NCBI GenBank assembly: GCA_023374045.1
Contig: CM041783.1
Span: forward strand, 92,291,298 to 92,355,297
Source: Limonium bicolor
Taxonomy: Eukaryota > Streptophyta > Magnoliopsida > Caryophyllales > Plumbaginaceae
Reading direction: 5' to 3'
DNA length: 64,000 nucleotides
Under the pieces are notes generated by a model. It saw only the letters and a program-made list of their open reading frames with translations. It was not told the DNA's origin and made no database searches. Position numbers and translations under genes: made by a program. Positions 24,589-35,839 of the stretch are shown here, piece by piece. Within the stretch, counting starts at the first letter, position 1; the number at the start of each line of letters is the position of its first letter.

Positions 24589-24833
24589 GGTCCGGGACCT
24601 TGTCTCCATCCTAAGACCCGGACCACATGTAAGTGTACTCTCGGCTTTTAAAATGGGGTGGTCCGGGACTTCACCCAGGTCCTAAGTCCCGGACCATACT
24701 AGCCAAAAATCTCTCGGCATTTTAAGGATTGGTCCGGGTCCTTGGACAAGAACCAAGTCCCGGACCTACGACCACGTACTCTCTCTTAATTTTACTATGG
24801 TCCGGGACTTATCCCATGACTAGGTCCCGGACC
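24589..24833 (-). repeat. Palindrome array D2, four units
   Basis: Units at 24589-24624, 24660-24695, 24731-24766 and 24799-24833. Partner of D1 in the other LTR. The arms are almost unchanged; the spacers carry most of the indels between the two copies. Confidence 0.9.
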
Positions 24834-26507
24834 CAAATACAGAAGCGACGTATTGAATTTTCATGCTGCTGCGTAAGTTCTACACCATCAATTGTATAAC
24901 TTCCCAGTACACTTTATACTCAAAACTTCACCAAATATACACCACATAACAACATAGTGCACAACTTAAATTTGCATAGCTCTTAGGCTCTTAAAATGCA
25001 AAATCTTAAACACTGAATTTCCCACAATATATTTGCCTTTCACCTGCAAATACAAACAGCAGTTCGTATGTTTTTTACTAGTCTTTTGAGAACATTTTTC
25101 TAGTCATAACCATTGGCTCTTTAGGTAGTTTGAATACACAACGTACGTTCATTTTCCAAAGGAATTTTAAGCTACCTTTGGTTAATAAAAATAGAGGAAA
25201 CACCATTTTCTTTGAGTTTCCATACCTTGAAGCAAGGAGAAGAATAATACGTAAGAAGATGAACTCAAGCTCCTTCCATGGAATTCCTCTTGGCACCAAA
25301 GTGGAGCTCTTGAAGATTTGAAGGACTAATCGAAGAGCTTGATGAAACTAAGAGATCGGTGGTCTCGGTTTTAGATTTGGACAAGTGAGCAAGAAGTTAT
25401 ATGAATTTGAAGTAGTATGTTGTGCTGGTGTGTTCGATCGTGAAGAGAGAACAGGAAGAGAGAAGGAGAGAGTGAGAAACAAGAGAAATGAGGAATGAAT
25501 GATTGTAGTTGCTTTTAGAGATATTAATATAAAGCAAATAGTGTTTTTCAATACACTATCTTCACTGATTGTTCAATGCAAGCAAGTGACGTCCCAGCAC
25601 ATGCAAACCGACCCACTATACATATAAGGGGTTATTTAGTCTTTATAGCTCAATTAAATTACATATGTTAACATATGTTACAAACTAGCTTATTTTAGTT
25701 ACTATTCACTATAACAAAACACATAAAAGTGAAATATTTATTTCTTATTAATTTAAACTTCCAAATGTGATACTAAATAGTACACATATTAATTAAAGAG
25801 TAATAATGGACATTTAGCCATTTAAAACTCATTTACACGACAGTTACTCAAAAACGTGCTTTTAAGGCTCCTCAAAGCACATTTTGTATTTTAACTTGTT
25901 TTCAAGCTCGGTTTTCTTTGGTAACTGATTTAATAAATTCATTAATATACATATAAGGTCTTGGTAAGTTTATTAAGTCTTAACCAAGGTTATTCCAAGC
26001 TTAGAGCATATTTCGCCCTTTATTGCCTTTTAGACAATTTATTGTATTTACTATTATTAAATGTTTATTAATGTTTCTAAGACTCTTTTTAGTCTTAATA
26101 ATTTATTATTTAATGTTTAAACAACATACAAGGTTTGGGGTATTTCATTATGTATTTTGTTGTGATGCAATATCTATTGCGGTGTTATGTTGTACACGTG
26201 GAAAACATGCAAAGTGGTTATGTGTTGTTATGTAGTGTATGTTATATGTTGTATAATGTGGAGTGTGTGGATCATGGATATGATTCCCAGTTTGTGATAA
26301 GAGGCGTTTAAGGATAACCCGATTTAAGGGTAAGTGTCGTCTATTAAGGAAGTAGCTCCATTAGAGGAGGAACACTCTAGGGATAATGAATACCAAGAGG
26401 TGATTAAGTAAGGATATATTATCCGTTTGTTGAGCCCATTGAGGCGAAATGTTATGATGTGTGTTTACTGTTACATGCATGATTAAATATAATCATCCGC
26501 ATGTTAA

Positions 26508-26619
26508 GACGACAATTAGTTGTGCGTGGCCCAGTAGTAGCATGTGGGTTGCGGGATTACCATACCAGCAAAGGTGCTGAGCCCCTTGGGGGCCACCTTT
26601 CTCTTCTTTCCTATTTCAG
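26508..26619 (+). promoter_or_regulatory. Hairpin cluster and acceptor-like site
   Basis: ACGACAATTAGTTGTGCG, CAGCAAAGGTGCTG, CCCCTTGGGG, an uninterrupted pyrimidine tract and CAG/GTACG (CAG at 26617-26619). Confidence 0.5.
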
Positions 26620-26867
26620 GTACGAAGTGCTGGAAGCCGTTCGAGAGTAGGACGGGTAGTCGTCGTACCTGGGTAATCATTTAAAGTATATATACAGTAG
26701 GGGTAGTAAGACCGATATTGTTGTCGGCAACCAGTTTATAAATACTCGGTATAGTTGATAAGGTGTATGTTGTTGTTGCTGTTAACGGAAAGGAAGAAGG
26801 ATAGTAATGTGTAGTCGCTCGGGAATTTAGCCCATCAGACCGGTTACAATGTGTATGTATTAGCCTT

Positions 26868-26889
26868 GTTAGCCACGTGGGTGGCTAAC
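26868..26889 (+). promoter_or_regulatory. Conserved LTR-end stem-loop
   Basis: Arms GTTAGCCAC and GTGGCTAAC around GTGG, fully paired. Confidence 0.6.
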
Positions 26890-28034
26890 GCGTGTAACAC
26901 CAACGAGTTGAGTAATGTGACGAGGTTTATTCCGCTGCTGCAGTTTATTGTAAGTGTGTTAATGTTGGATGGGGTGTTACACTGACATGAGCAAAACTAA
27001 GTATAACAGGATAACGGGGTAAGTACGGGAGTAGTAATTATTTACCTACCATAAAGTATTGTTGTTAATAGAACCATTTGACATGTAATCAGTTGATCAA
27101 GTATGAACCGAGTAATGTGAGGGGTGACCGCGGTAAAGTTATACCATGGTGTAAGGTATGATTTTCTCATGCCCGTATGCTAACGGCGTTACTCTGATTT
27201 GTGTGCTTGTGTGTTTGTGTGATCACCTAGACAAGATAAATGCATGAATCGGATTGTTTGCACTATCTCGTGCTTGAAATGTATCGTTCCCTGTTGAACT
27301 GTCTATTGATTGGAAGTTTGTATAATTCATGAAATGTATGATTGTGGATGAAGTGCTTGAATGTTAAATGTGTATTGTAGTTCGACTCATAGTTGAGTCT
27401 TGTTTGATTAGTGACTCGAAGATAGAGTCATATGGCGAATTAATGGAAACGTGGTGGTAATACATAAAACTGTCGAACCAAGAAACGATAATGCAAACTA
27501 TGAACTCACTAGAATGTGAGAGAGTGTACGGGACTAGAAGCTCCCGATAACGGTTAGAGAACCGAAATGAATAATCCATAAAACAATTATTAGTGGAAGT
27601 ATATAAGGAACCTCTGTTTAGAGGATTGATGAAAATTCAAAGACATGAACTTTGAGAGAAGTAAAGAATGACAAGGGATCTCCAAACCCCTTAGAAAAAT
27701 AGTCGACCCACAATGAGAGATCCGACTAATATAAACAATGTCCCAAACATGAGAGTATTCGATACATTAGGGGAACCCTTAAATCTGAGAATACTAGACA
27801 TTGGTATTCCCTAAGCTAGTAGAGGATATCGAGAGAGATACATCTAGGCTAATCCATGAGATTGTAAAATAACTCCGAGAGAGGAGTGTTGGGAATTTGA
27901 GTAGTCCGGTAGAAACGGACATTTGAGTATTTGAGGAGCTAAGTGTATAACTCTGCTTGTATTGGTAAGCCCGGTGGTGAGTCTTGTGTATGACTCTGCC
28001 CCGGAGGTCATGGGTAATGACTTAAAATATACCC

Positions 28035-28162
28035 AGTAAGTATGTAATTGAGAAGCGAGAAGTGAGTATGTAATTGAGAAGCGAGAAGTAAGTATGTAGT
28101 TAAGAATCGAGAAGTAAGTATGCAATTGAGTAGCGAGGAGTAAGTATGTAATTGAGTATCGA
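28035..28162 (+). repeat. 26-bp minisatellite, second LTR copy
   Basis: Five copies of the unit described at 189-317, with a few substitutions. Confidence 0.8.
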
Positions 28163-28447
28163 GAGTAGTGAATTAAGTGTGGAGAATCGAGATGGAGACC
28201 CATAGTATTTATGAATCTAAGAGAGCTTGAGTAAAAGTAACCCAAGAGAGTGGGTAAGACAATGAAGAATTGAATAAGGCATGGTGAGGTAGAAACCCTC
28301 AAGGCCTAAGAGTAGGATAAATTAAACTAACCACTTTGACGTGTGACTTAGTGTTTATATTCTATGCTGAACATTGGTTGTGTTAATGTACATATATAAT
28401 GTATGTTGTCTTCATGTTGATTGAATTAAAATGAATCGCATGTTCTC

Positions 28448-28546
28448 GACCAAAATAGTCGGTGTACCCCCATTAGCACGCGGGGTATGCGAATTTCATA
28501 TGCAGCAATTTGCTGAGCCCCTAGGGGCACCGTTTTTAATTTCCAG
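28448..28546 (+). promoter_or_regulatory. Hairpin cluster and acceptor-like site
   Basis: Copy of 601-699. GCCCCTAGGGGC is retained and CAG/GTAC follows at 28544-28546. Confidence 0.5.
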
Positions 28547-28856
28547 GTACTTGAAGTTGAACACCGTTCGAGTGTAGGACGGGGATGGCTGTATAAGCTT
28601 GGGTAGTTGATTAAGAACTTGTATTGACTTTGTAAATTTTAACGTTGATTTGTAAGTCCGAGTTGTTACCGACAAACTTGAGGAATTTAGATACTCGGTA
28701 TAGTATTGAATGGATGTTGCAATTGTATAAGAATTTATTTTAGTTGTATTTGTACTAAGATTCGACTGAGGAATCGGGAATGTATTGTTGGTATAGTAGT
28801 GCTCGGTATATTCAAGTTCATCAGACCGATAGTATATTGTATTTGTAACTGGCCTT

Positions 28857-28878
28857 GTTAGTCACGTGGGTGACTAAC
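28857..28878 (+). promoter_or_regulatory. Conserved LTR-end stem-loop
   Basis: Arms GTTAGTCAC and GTGACTAAC around GTGG. Confidence 0.6.
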
Positions 28879-28969
28879 AGCATTGTACACCCACCGTTGT
28901 GTATGTAATATCCGCTGTGATGGTAAGTAATTGTGAGATAATTACGGGATTAGCGGTAGGGGTGTTACA

Positions 28970-30424
28970 CTCTCGGTTGATCCGATTATAGGAACAGGAT
29001 AGTCGGGATGGTAGTCGAGGCGAAGGTCGGGGATTAGACGACCTACTACTTCGGTGAATGGTATGGACTCATGTACCCTGCGTGTTACCGAGTTATTCTC
29101 GGCTTGTGTGCAAAATGTTTATGTGTAATGACTGTAAGATAATTCCATGGAACTGGACTAATGTATTGGTCGTGTATAATGGTAATTATTGATCTTGACT
29201 GTTGTATGGTGTGCTATTAACTACAACTTAGAATAGATATCACACATGTACGGTACATATAAAACGAATAGGGAATTTCGGAAGTTTAAGCATCGAACTA
29301 TCTAACATGGAATTGTATGAGATTTGTCTCACTAACTTCCCTTCAATACTCAGTCGACATCTATAAATGGGATGGCCGAACTGGCATCTTAGGAGTAGGA
29401 CTAATGTTCCCTTCTAACGAACTTGCTTGATTGAAAGAAAGAAGTCTGGGATGGTACCGGCCGCACATATTTTGTTATAGTGAACATTATCTACAGTTGA
29501 TTCGTTTCCGTTGGACTGTGTCTTCGGACATGGTCATCCTTGAGTAAGTGATTGACTTTGATCGCCAGCAGCATAGTGCTTGGACGTGGTTAGAGTTTCA
29601 TTGAGTCAGTGATTGGCTCCGATCGTCGTGCAGCTCACTGTTAGCGGACGTGGTTTGAACATGGTGTCATAGTGACGATTGTTCTTTTGGTAATTTGGCA
29701 CTCATTTAACCAGGTCTATACGTACCTGGATGAGTTATGGTTGACTTGGAAAGAGATTAATCCTGTTGTGTGTGGATTTGGAGGTTTGAGGTTGCATAAT
29801 GAGATTCTAATTGTAATCTTCTGACCTTAGTATGTACAGAGGCTGACTTATCGAATTAAAGTCGTACTCTTGGCTTATTATATTGGCTGTTGTGTGAATG
29901 TTATTACATGCTGTCATGTTGCGTGTTACTGCTTGTTTATATTGTTTAATTAATGAACCGATGTTCACTAGACATGTAGTTGAGTGTAGCCCGTATCACT
30001 CGGGGTTACATGTTTTCATACCAGCAAGTTGTGCTGAGCCTGTTTGAGCCTAACATTTTTCAGGTGCTTGATCGTCAGAGATCCCGCTCAAAGAGTAAAT
30101 GGGTAGAGAACTGTTGTTATGCTTTTGGTTGTAAATATATTTTGGGGCGTCTTGGAACGCATGTGTACTTTTAGTTAAACAAGAAACTAGACTTGATTTT
30201 GGGATTATACTAGTATACTCGGTATGTTTTGTATATGGCGTTTATGTTGGGTTTCTAGTTATTCAAACCGTGACATTTAAATTGGAAAGGCTTTGTTAAT
30301 CACATAGGTGGCTGTCAACGGTAACACTGCTTGTTGTATTGTTTTGTTAATTCCGCTGTGAATTGTTGGATGTAGGTACTGTTAGTTAGACACTAATATT
30401 CAGATTATCAGTTGGGGTGTTACA
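28970..30424 (+). repeat. Right part of an older LTR
   Basis: Ends TTGGGGTGTTACA at 30424 and holds recognisable but decayed versions of the 3' LTR modules. These are ATACCAGCAAGTTGTGCTG near 30010-30040, CAG/GTGC at 30061-30063, a broken stem-loop near 30296 and TTCCGCTGTGA near 30350. Element 1 inserted into it, so its left part should lie left of the window. Decay exceeds that of the other LTRs, consistent with greater age. Confidence 0.75.
29971..30063 (+). promoter_or_regulatory. Decayed hairpin cluster with acceptor-like site
   Basis: CAGCAAGTTGTGCTG stem is kept, the C/G stem is degraded, and TTTTTCAG/GTGC is kept. Confidence 0.4.
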
Positions 30425-30746
30425 AAAAGGGTGGAAAAATTTGAAACACTGAGAGTTTTTTCTTTATAATCTCAGCACCACATAAACAATTGTACACATT
30501 CGACAAGACCAATTCAAAGAACAATTCAAAATCTGTCTTGTTTTTTATTCAATTGATTCTTGCTTCTTGAGATCTTTTTGTAACTATAAGTGTAGGAAAA
30601 CCTTTTAGACTTTTCAAAAGATTCACAAAAGACTAAAAGTCTTTTACCACTATAATCCTTTAGAAAATTCTCTTTATTTTGTAGTAACTGATGCTTAATG
30701 TATGTTAATCTTAGTATAGATTCTTTCCGTGGGAGTAGAAGTGGTG
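30425..30746 (+). other. Unidentified stretch next to the hAT remnants
   Basis: AT-rich, with no recognisable coding frame. AAAAG (30425-30429) may be the TSD of the LTR ending at 30424. Its right end was continuous with the hAT-like sequence at 34599 before the solo LTR inserted, so it may be upstream or intron sequence of that transposon. Confidence 0.4.
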
Positions 30747-31286
30747 TGAAATACCCCAAACCTTGGTATGTTGGTTAAACGTTAAAACATGATTTATTAA
30801 GACTAAAAGAGTCTTAGAAACCTTAGTAAACAAATTTAAACAAAAGGAAACACAAATGTGCTTTAAAGTCAATAAGAGCCAAAATGTGCTCTAAGCTTGG
30901 GATAAACTTGAGTAAGACCTAATGAGCTTACCAAGACCTCATTTATATACTAATGAACATATTAAACCAATTACCAAAGAAAACCAAGCTTGAAAACAAG
31001 TTAAAACACAAAATGTGCTTTAAGAAGTCTTAAAGCACATTTTTGAAAATTGTCTTGTAAATGAGTTTTGAATGGCTAAATGTCCATCATTACTCTTAAA
31101 TTATATGTGTACTATGTAGTATCTCATTTGGGTGGCTATATTAATGGGAAATCAAAAATTTCACTTCTAAGTGCCTTGTTTAGGTGAATAGTAACTTTTA
31201 CAAGCTAGTTTATAACATATGTTGTATTAAGTAATTAAATTGACAAATGAAGACTAAAATACCCTCATACTAATAAAGGGGGCCGG

Positions 31287-31296
31287 TTTTTATAAG
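31287..31296 (+). promoter_or_regulatory. Putative LTR TATA element
   Basis: TTTTTATAAG after GGGGGGCCGG, about 540 bp into the LTR and about 100 bp before a pyrimidine-rich leader. Confidence 0.45.
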
Positions 31297-32852
31297 TGTG
31301 GTGACTCACCACTCTCTAGTTAATGTAATAAGTAATTAAAGCAAACTAAGTAAAACTACTTTTTACTTTATACTACAAATATCTCTTAAAAGTAAGTTCT
31401 ATCTTCATTTCTCTCATTTCTTCCTTCATTCACACGGTTTCCCACCTCTCTTCTTCCTTCTCTTTGCTCTCTCTCGGTAATACAAACACCATTAGAACTC
31501 CCACTTTGATCTCTTGTTAAATCTTGCTCACTTGTCCAAATCAAAACAAAGACAACCAATCTCTTCCTCTCATCAAGCTCCTCATTCCTATCTTCTCAAA
31601 ACTCCAAGAGCTCCATTTCGGTGCCAAGGTGTTCCACCATTGAAGGAGCTTGAGCTTGTATTTTGACATATTGTTGATCTCCTTTGCTTCTAGGTAAGGA
31701 ATCTCAAAGAAAAATCATGTTTCCTCCATGTTTTTACCTTGACCGAAAATACACATTGATATAGCTCTTTGTGTGACTTTGTTCTAGCTTCATTTCAACT
31801 CTTCATGGACTAGGTGGGTCCTCTCTCGTTATATATTCAAACTCCCTTCAAAGATCAAGGTAAAATAACTACATTAATGTTTTGAAACAATGTAAATTAG
31901 GGTTTACAATGAGATGAAGCTTAATGCTTGAATACTCATTATGGTGTTTGTATATTGTCTAGAACTTGACAAGGAATCAAATTATCATACGGTTTTGTAA
32001 GGAATCAAGGAGGAAGTATTTTGGAAAAAGAGGTAAATCTACTAACTTAGTGTGTTTAATGCCTTAGGAGAAATGAGCTTATAAATGCTTATTAAAACTA
32101 CCTAAAGAGCAAATGGTGAATGACTTAGTAAAGTGTTCTCAAGAGACTAGTAAAGGGCATATGTGTGTTGAGTGTATTTGCAGGTTAAAGGCATATATAT
32201 ATTGTGGAAATTCAGTGTTTATGATTTAAGCACTTTAAGGGCCTAAGAGCCATGCAATTTAAGTTATGCTTTATATTGTAATGTGGTGTGATTTGAGTAA
32301 AGTTTTGTGGGTGAGAGTGTTCTTGGTGATTTTAGATGTTCTTGTGTGTTTAATGGAGAAAACAAAGTGTTTAGGCTTAGTAATGTTCTAGGAGAACCCA
32401 TGTCAAAATTAGGTAAGAAGTAAGAAGTTCTAAGTGTTTACATAAGGTTTGGCGAGTTAGAAAATGTAGGAAGTGAATAAGGAGTTCATGATGTTTTAAA
32501 GGAATTTTGATGAACTAAGAAGTACTCTAGAGTGGACAAGGACTTAGGCATGATCTTGAGATTTAGTAAGTACCAAAGTCACTTTGGGACTTAGGTAAAT
32601 ACCTAGGCAAACTTTGGTAATATAAGGAGAAAGTGCAAGCTTAGAAAAAGAGATTTCAATGGTGACATAAAGAGTTTTAGTTTGTAAGAAATGATGTTTA
32701 AGTAATAGTGTGTGTAGAGATATGTCTTGGTATAATGATTAGAATAGACAAGGAATACCACTTAAACTTAAGGAGAGGATGCTATAAGTGTGTGGAGGCC
32801 TTGGGGAAATTTGGTTAAGTGTTTTAAAGGCTTAGGAATTGGAGTATAATGC

Positions 32853-33171
32853 TGTCCTCCGAACGTCCGTCGGATGTGGAAGTTCGGACAGGCCCTGCTG
32901 GGTAAAAAATTCTCACTCGCGAACAGTGTCCGAACTTGGGAAGTCCGGACACATGTTCGGACGTACCCACCCATCCTTAGGATTATCCTCGAACTGTGTC
33001 CGAACTTGGGAAGTCCGGACACATGTTCGGACGCATGGATTTCTGTCTAAAATTTTCTCGGCTCATGTCCGAACTTCCGAAGTCCGGACATAAGTTCGGA
33101 CGTGTGTCTGTGTTCTGCCTAAAATCACGGCTTGTGTCCGAACTTGGAAGCTCGGGACACAAGTTCGGACA
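32853..33171 (+). repeat. Palindrome array E, five units
   Basis: Units at 32853-32890, 32927-32962, 32997-33032, 33066-33101 and 33135-33171 (69-74 bp apart). Arms GTCCGAACTT and AAGTCCGGAC plus a second 3' arm GTTCGGAC. This is the same arm class as array A in a different LTR type. Confidence 0.9.
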
Positions 33172-34120
33172 GGCCACTGTATGGACCAAAAATTATTGTT
33201 TTAAGATGGGAATTGTTATCTAAAAATGGTAGTTGGTTAGTAATGATATAATAAGGTTATATAAGACATGTTAGGTGGGTTTTAAAGGCAATTAAAAGGA
33301 TGAAAAGATGTAACAAGTGTAAAATAAAAATAAACTAGTCATGTTGAGTAGATAATGTTAATAATGGATTAGTGCGTTAATTAACCGACGTTACTAATGT
33401 GTTTAGGATTATCTCAAGGTGGAAACGAAACGAGGCAAGGACCAAGGTATGGTTTTCTTGCAGTCTGTTGCCTACCGGTTTACACCGGCTTGGGTGGTTT
33501 GCTTTTCTGCGTGTTACGACTTTATAGAAGAAGGCATGAAAAGAGTTTACAGTTGTTATACATTATGATGTTGTAAGGTTATGACTCCTTTCTTGGTTGT
33601 CTAACAAGACCCAAATGTTTGCTTGTATGTGACTTAACAAAACATTGTGTGATCACTAACAAGTGCTAACCGGGGGAGTGAGGAGTCCGGTTGTTCCGGC
33701 CACGCGTGTGATGGATGGGGGTCGATATCATATCCGGTTCGGCTCTCTTGGTGTATGTATAGGTGGTATTCCAATTTGGTTTCTACCTTCCCTTAGCTTA
33801 TCCAAAGCTAGTTACTGACTCACGTCGGGCCATAGGGGCATACGTATGTTATTTCGGTGTGCTTGGGATTACTATATCCGACACACCTTTGGTATAAGTT
33901 AACCGTTCTACATAACCGGACGGTAACGAGGATGGTAACGAGTTTAACATGGGATTGGTAAAATCCCTAGGCTCATATGGTATACTAACTATGGTGAGAG
34001 GTTCCTTGTGAGAACCGAGTTTATGGTGTTATGTATTGATGTTGTGATGCTATGCAATTTCCCTTGCTATGCTATGGTATATATATGTTGGATGTTCTAA
34101 AATGAATGCCATGTTATTAT

Positions 34121-34216
34121 GACAATTGGTTGCGCGTATCCCGGTAGTCGATGGGCTGCGTTAGCCATACCAGCAAAGGTGCTGACCCCCTCGGGGGCTC
34201 CATATTTTTATTGCAG
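34121..34216 (+). promoter_or_regulatory. Hairpin cluster and acceptor-like site
   Basis: GACAATTGGTTG, CAGCAAAGGTGCTG, CCCCCTCGGGGG, a T-rich tract and TTGCAG/GATG (CAG at 34214-34216). Confidence 0.5.
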
Positions 34217-34480
34217 GATGAGGATCGAAGAGGCAGAGTGGCTCTAGGTCCTAGGTTGTTGGTGTACTTTTGGATATGTTGGTTTTTAAGCCCGGGATGC
34301 GCCTGTGCTCCCGAGGCATTACATTTTGGTACTGTTGTTAAACAGTGATGGATGATTATGGCTTGTAGGTGTGTTGTAAATTAAATACTCGGTATGGTTG
34401 GTTATGTTTATATATGGATGTTAGATACTATGCTCGGGAGTCTGATCATCAGACCGATACTCTTGTATTTATTCTGCCTA

Positions 34481-34502
34481 GTTAACCACGTGGGTGGTTA
34501 AC
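34481..34502 (+). promoter_or_regulatory. Conserved LTR-end stem-loop
   Basis: Arms GTTAACCAC and GTGGTTAAC around GTGG; both sides changed relative to the AGTCAC form. Confidence 0.6.
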
Positions 34503-34598
34503 GGCGTTGTAACACCAAAGCGTTAGTTATTATTTGGCTGGTTGTTTCCGCTGCGATTTCGGTAGATGATAGGAGCGTTGTAGGGGTGTTACATGGTG

Positions 34599-35805
34599 AT
34601 AAGGAATATGATCACTCTACTTCACACGATGCTGAGAAATCGTTAATGTGGAATTTTGTCAAATTTCTTGATAAGCAAGCTGGCATTGGGATAACAATTG
34701 AATTTCAATGCAACTTTTGCAAAACTGTAAAGATGAAGATTTTTTGTAGAGTAAAAACCCATCTACTTCAAATCCCGGCAAAGGGATTTTGGGATGTAAA
34801 AAGTTAAGTTCTTCAGAATTGTTTGAAATGAGAAAAATGGAGATAATTTTGAAAAAAAAACAAGCAATTCTCAACTTAAAGATGTACATTTACCTTGTCG
34901 TTCACTAAATATCTCAAAGAAAAAAATTGAACAATCTTCTCTTGCAAAAGCGATTGATTTTGAACACCGGAATCTACTAGATCAACTGATTGTGAGAATG
35001 TTTCACATGGCTGGATTACCATTCAATCTAGTTAGAAGTCCTTATTTTATCAAGTTGTATAATTTGCTGCTAACCATGCTTTAGGCGGATATGTGCCTCC
35101 CAACTACATCAAATGAGAACCTTTCCGCATCAACAATAGAAACAAAATGTCGAGAGATTATTAGAACCAATATAATGTACTTGGTCTGAGAAGGGGTGAC
35201 TACTGTGTTCGATAGATGGAGTGACCCACAAAGGAGGCCACTTATCAATTCATGGCTACTTCTTCTAATGGTCCTATATTTTTGAAGGCATTTTTCTGGG
35301 GTAATTTCTTAGCTACATCCAAATGTAGCTATAAATGGCTACATACATGTACATTTGTTCTATAAAAACTGTACCGTTAGTAAATAAAATTTGTACGGAT
35401 GCATATGTAAAGTTATACATTGAATTCTGATATTACTGAAATTCTACTAGATGTACATATTAACTTCTTAAACTGTACAATAAGCTTAAAAAGATGCACT
35501 TTTACACGATACAAACTGTACAATTTTAAATGTAGCCAAAGATAGCTACATATGCTTGTAGCCAATAATGATCATTGATTTGGAACTGTGAAAGATAAGT
35601 AGTTTATCGCAGATTTGACGTGGGAGGTTATAGATGAGGTTGAAGTTCGAAACGTGGTTCAAATAATTACTGACAATGCTTCTAATTGTAGAGGACCATG
35701 TGAGATTACTTGAAGTATCTATCCTCACATATACTGGATGCCTTGTGTGGTGCATACTTTGAATTATCGTTGAAAAATATATGTGATGCGAAAAATGTAA
35801 AGCGC
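34599..35805 (+). pseudogene. hAT transposase remnant 1 (BED finger, DUF659-type)
   Basis: Frameshifted transposase fragment. A BED-like zinc finger is visible at about 34642-34804 (W, CNFC and RVKTHLL). The region at 34985-35085 reads FHMAGLPFNLVRSPYF, typical of plant DUF659 hAT transposases, and GGYVPPNY follows in another frame. At 35245-35295 it reads MATSSNGPIFLKAF. At 35660-35700 it reads VVQIITDNASN, the usual position of a catalytic aspartate in the RNase H-like fold. PHIYWMPCVVHTLN follows near 35715-35760. Stops and frameshifts lie throughout, and 35309-35565 is an inserted small element. The N-terminal end is missing. Its family membership is secure; activity is impossible in this state. 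Confidence 0.8.
35309..35565. mobile_element. Small inverted-repeat element (MITE-like), about 257 bp
   Basis: About 45-base imperfect terminal inverted repeats: TTAGCTACATCCAAATGTAG at the left against the complement of TATGCTTGTAGCCAA at the right, continuing through TGGCTACA and TGTACA words. AT-rich and noncoding, it interrupts the hAT frame after FLKAF. No convincing target-site duplication was found, so the superfamily is undetermined. Confidence 0.6.
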
Positions 35806-35839
35806 AAAATGTGGATACATATTTAGAGTGTCACTAATC

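Larger units (their letters stand above)
14441..26147 (-). mobile_element. Complete minus-strand LARD-like element, 11.7 kb, TSD TTATG
   Basis: Two LTRs (14441-17892 and 22729-26147) flank a 4.8-kb interior. TTATG is present on both sides (14436-14440 and 26148-26152). On the minus strand the order is 5' LTR, primer-binding site for tRNA-iMet (22712-22723), noncoding interior, polypurine tract (17893-17909), 3' LTR. No gag or pol frame was seen. The interior shares ordered blocks with elements 1 and 39435-53499 although the LTRs belong to another sequence group. Confidence 0.95.
22729..26147 (-). repeat. 5' LTR of the minus-strand element
   Basis: 3419 bp, partner of 14441-17892. Starts TGTAACACCCC and ends GGGGTATTTCA on the plus strand, followed by the TSD TTATG. 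Confidence 0.95.
10776..26981 (+). mobile_element. Solo LTR, about 4.49 kb, split by a nested element; TSD CTGAC
   Basis: Left end TGAAATACCCCAAACC at 10776 after CTGAC (10771-10775). Right end GGGGTGTTACA at 26981 before CTGAC (26982-26986). Removing the inserted 14441-26147 element and one copy of its TSD leaves about 4.49 kb with no interior. Visible in order: GGGGGCCGGTTTTT near 11475, a CT-rich leader (11600-11700), donor-like AAGGTAA sites, palindrome array C, and in the right part (26153-26981) the hairpin/acceptor cluster and LTR-end stem-loop. It belongs to the same start-sequence group as 30747-34593 and 14441-26147. Confidence 0.9.
26153..26981 (+). repeat. Right part of the 10776-26981 solo LTR
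   Basis: Resumes after the TTATG duplication. Holds the 3' LTR modules and ends GGGGTGTTACA. Confidence 0.9.
1..28969 (+). mobile_element. Element 1: long-LTR noncoding retrotransposon (left end outside window)
   Basis: Plus-strand LTR retrotransposon. The end of its 5' LTR (1-1110) matches the end of its 3' LTR (27847-28969). The interior runs from 1111 to 8281 and ends in a polypurine tract directly before the 3' LTR start TGAAATACC at 8282. After removing nested insertions the 3' LTR is about 4.48 kb and the interior about 5.2 kb. No gag or pol reading frame is visible; the interior aligns in blocks with that of the element at 39435-53499. This fits a LARD, a nonautonomous element moved by proteins supplied in trans. 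The putative right TSD is CTCTC (28970-28974); the left one is outside the window. The element sits inside an older LTR whose right part is 28975-30424. Confidence 0.85.
26987..28969 (+). repeat. 3' LTR of element 1, second part
   Basis: Resumes after the CTGAC duplication and ends GGGGTGTTACA at 28969. From 27847 it aligns with the window's first 1.1 kb. Confidence 0.9.
30747..34593 (+). mobile_element. Solo LTR, 3.85 kb, TSD TGGTG
   Basis: TGAAATACCCCAAACC to GGGGTGTTACA, with TGGTG at 30742-30746 and 34594-34598. It contains all the LTR modules: TATA-like element, CT-rich leader (31395-31480), donor-like AAGGTAA sites, palindrome array E, hairpin/acceptor cluster and stem-loop. Its first 500 bp are close to the element-strand start of 14441-26147. 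It split a hAT-related sequence. Confidence 0.95.

Noticed and set aside
35309..35565. Assignment of the small inverted-repeat element to Stowaway, Harbinger or hAT classes.
   Set aside because: No consistent 2-, 3- or 8-bp target duplication could be identified at the apparent ends.
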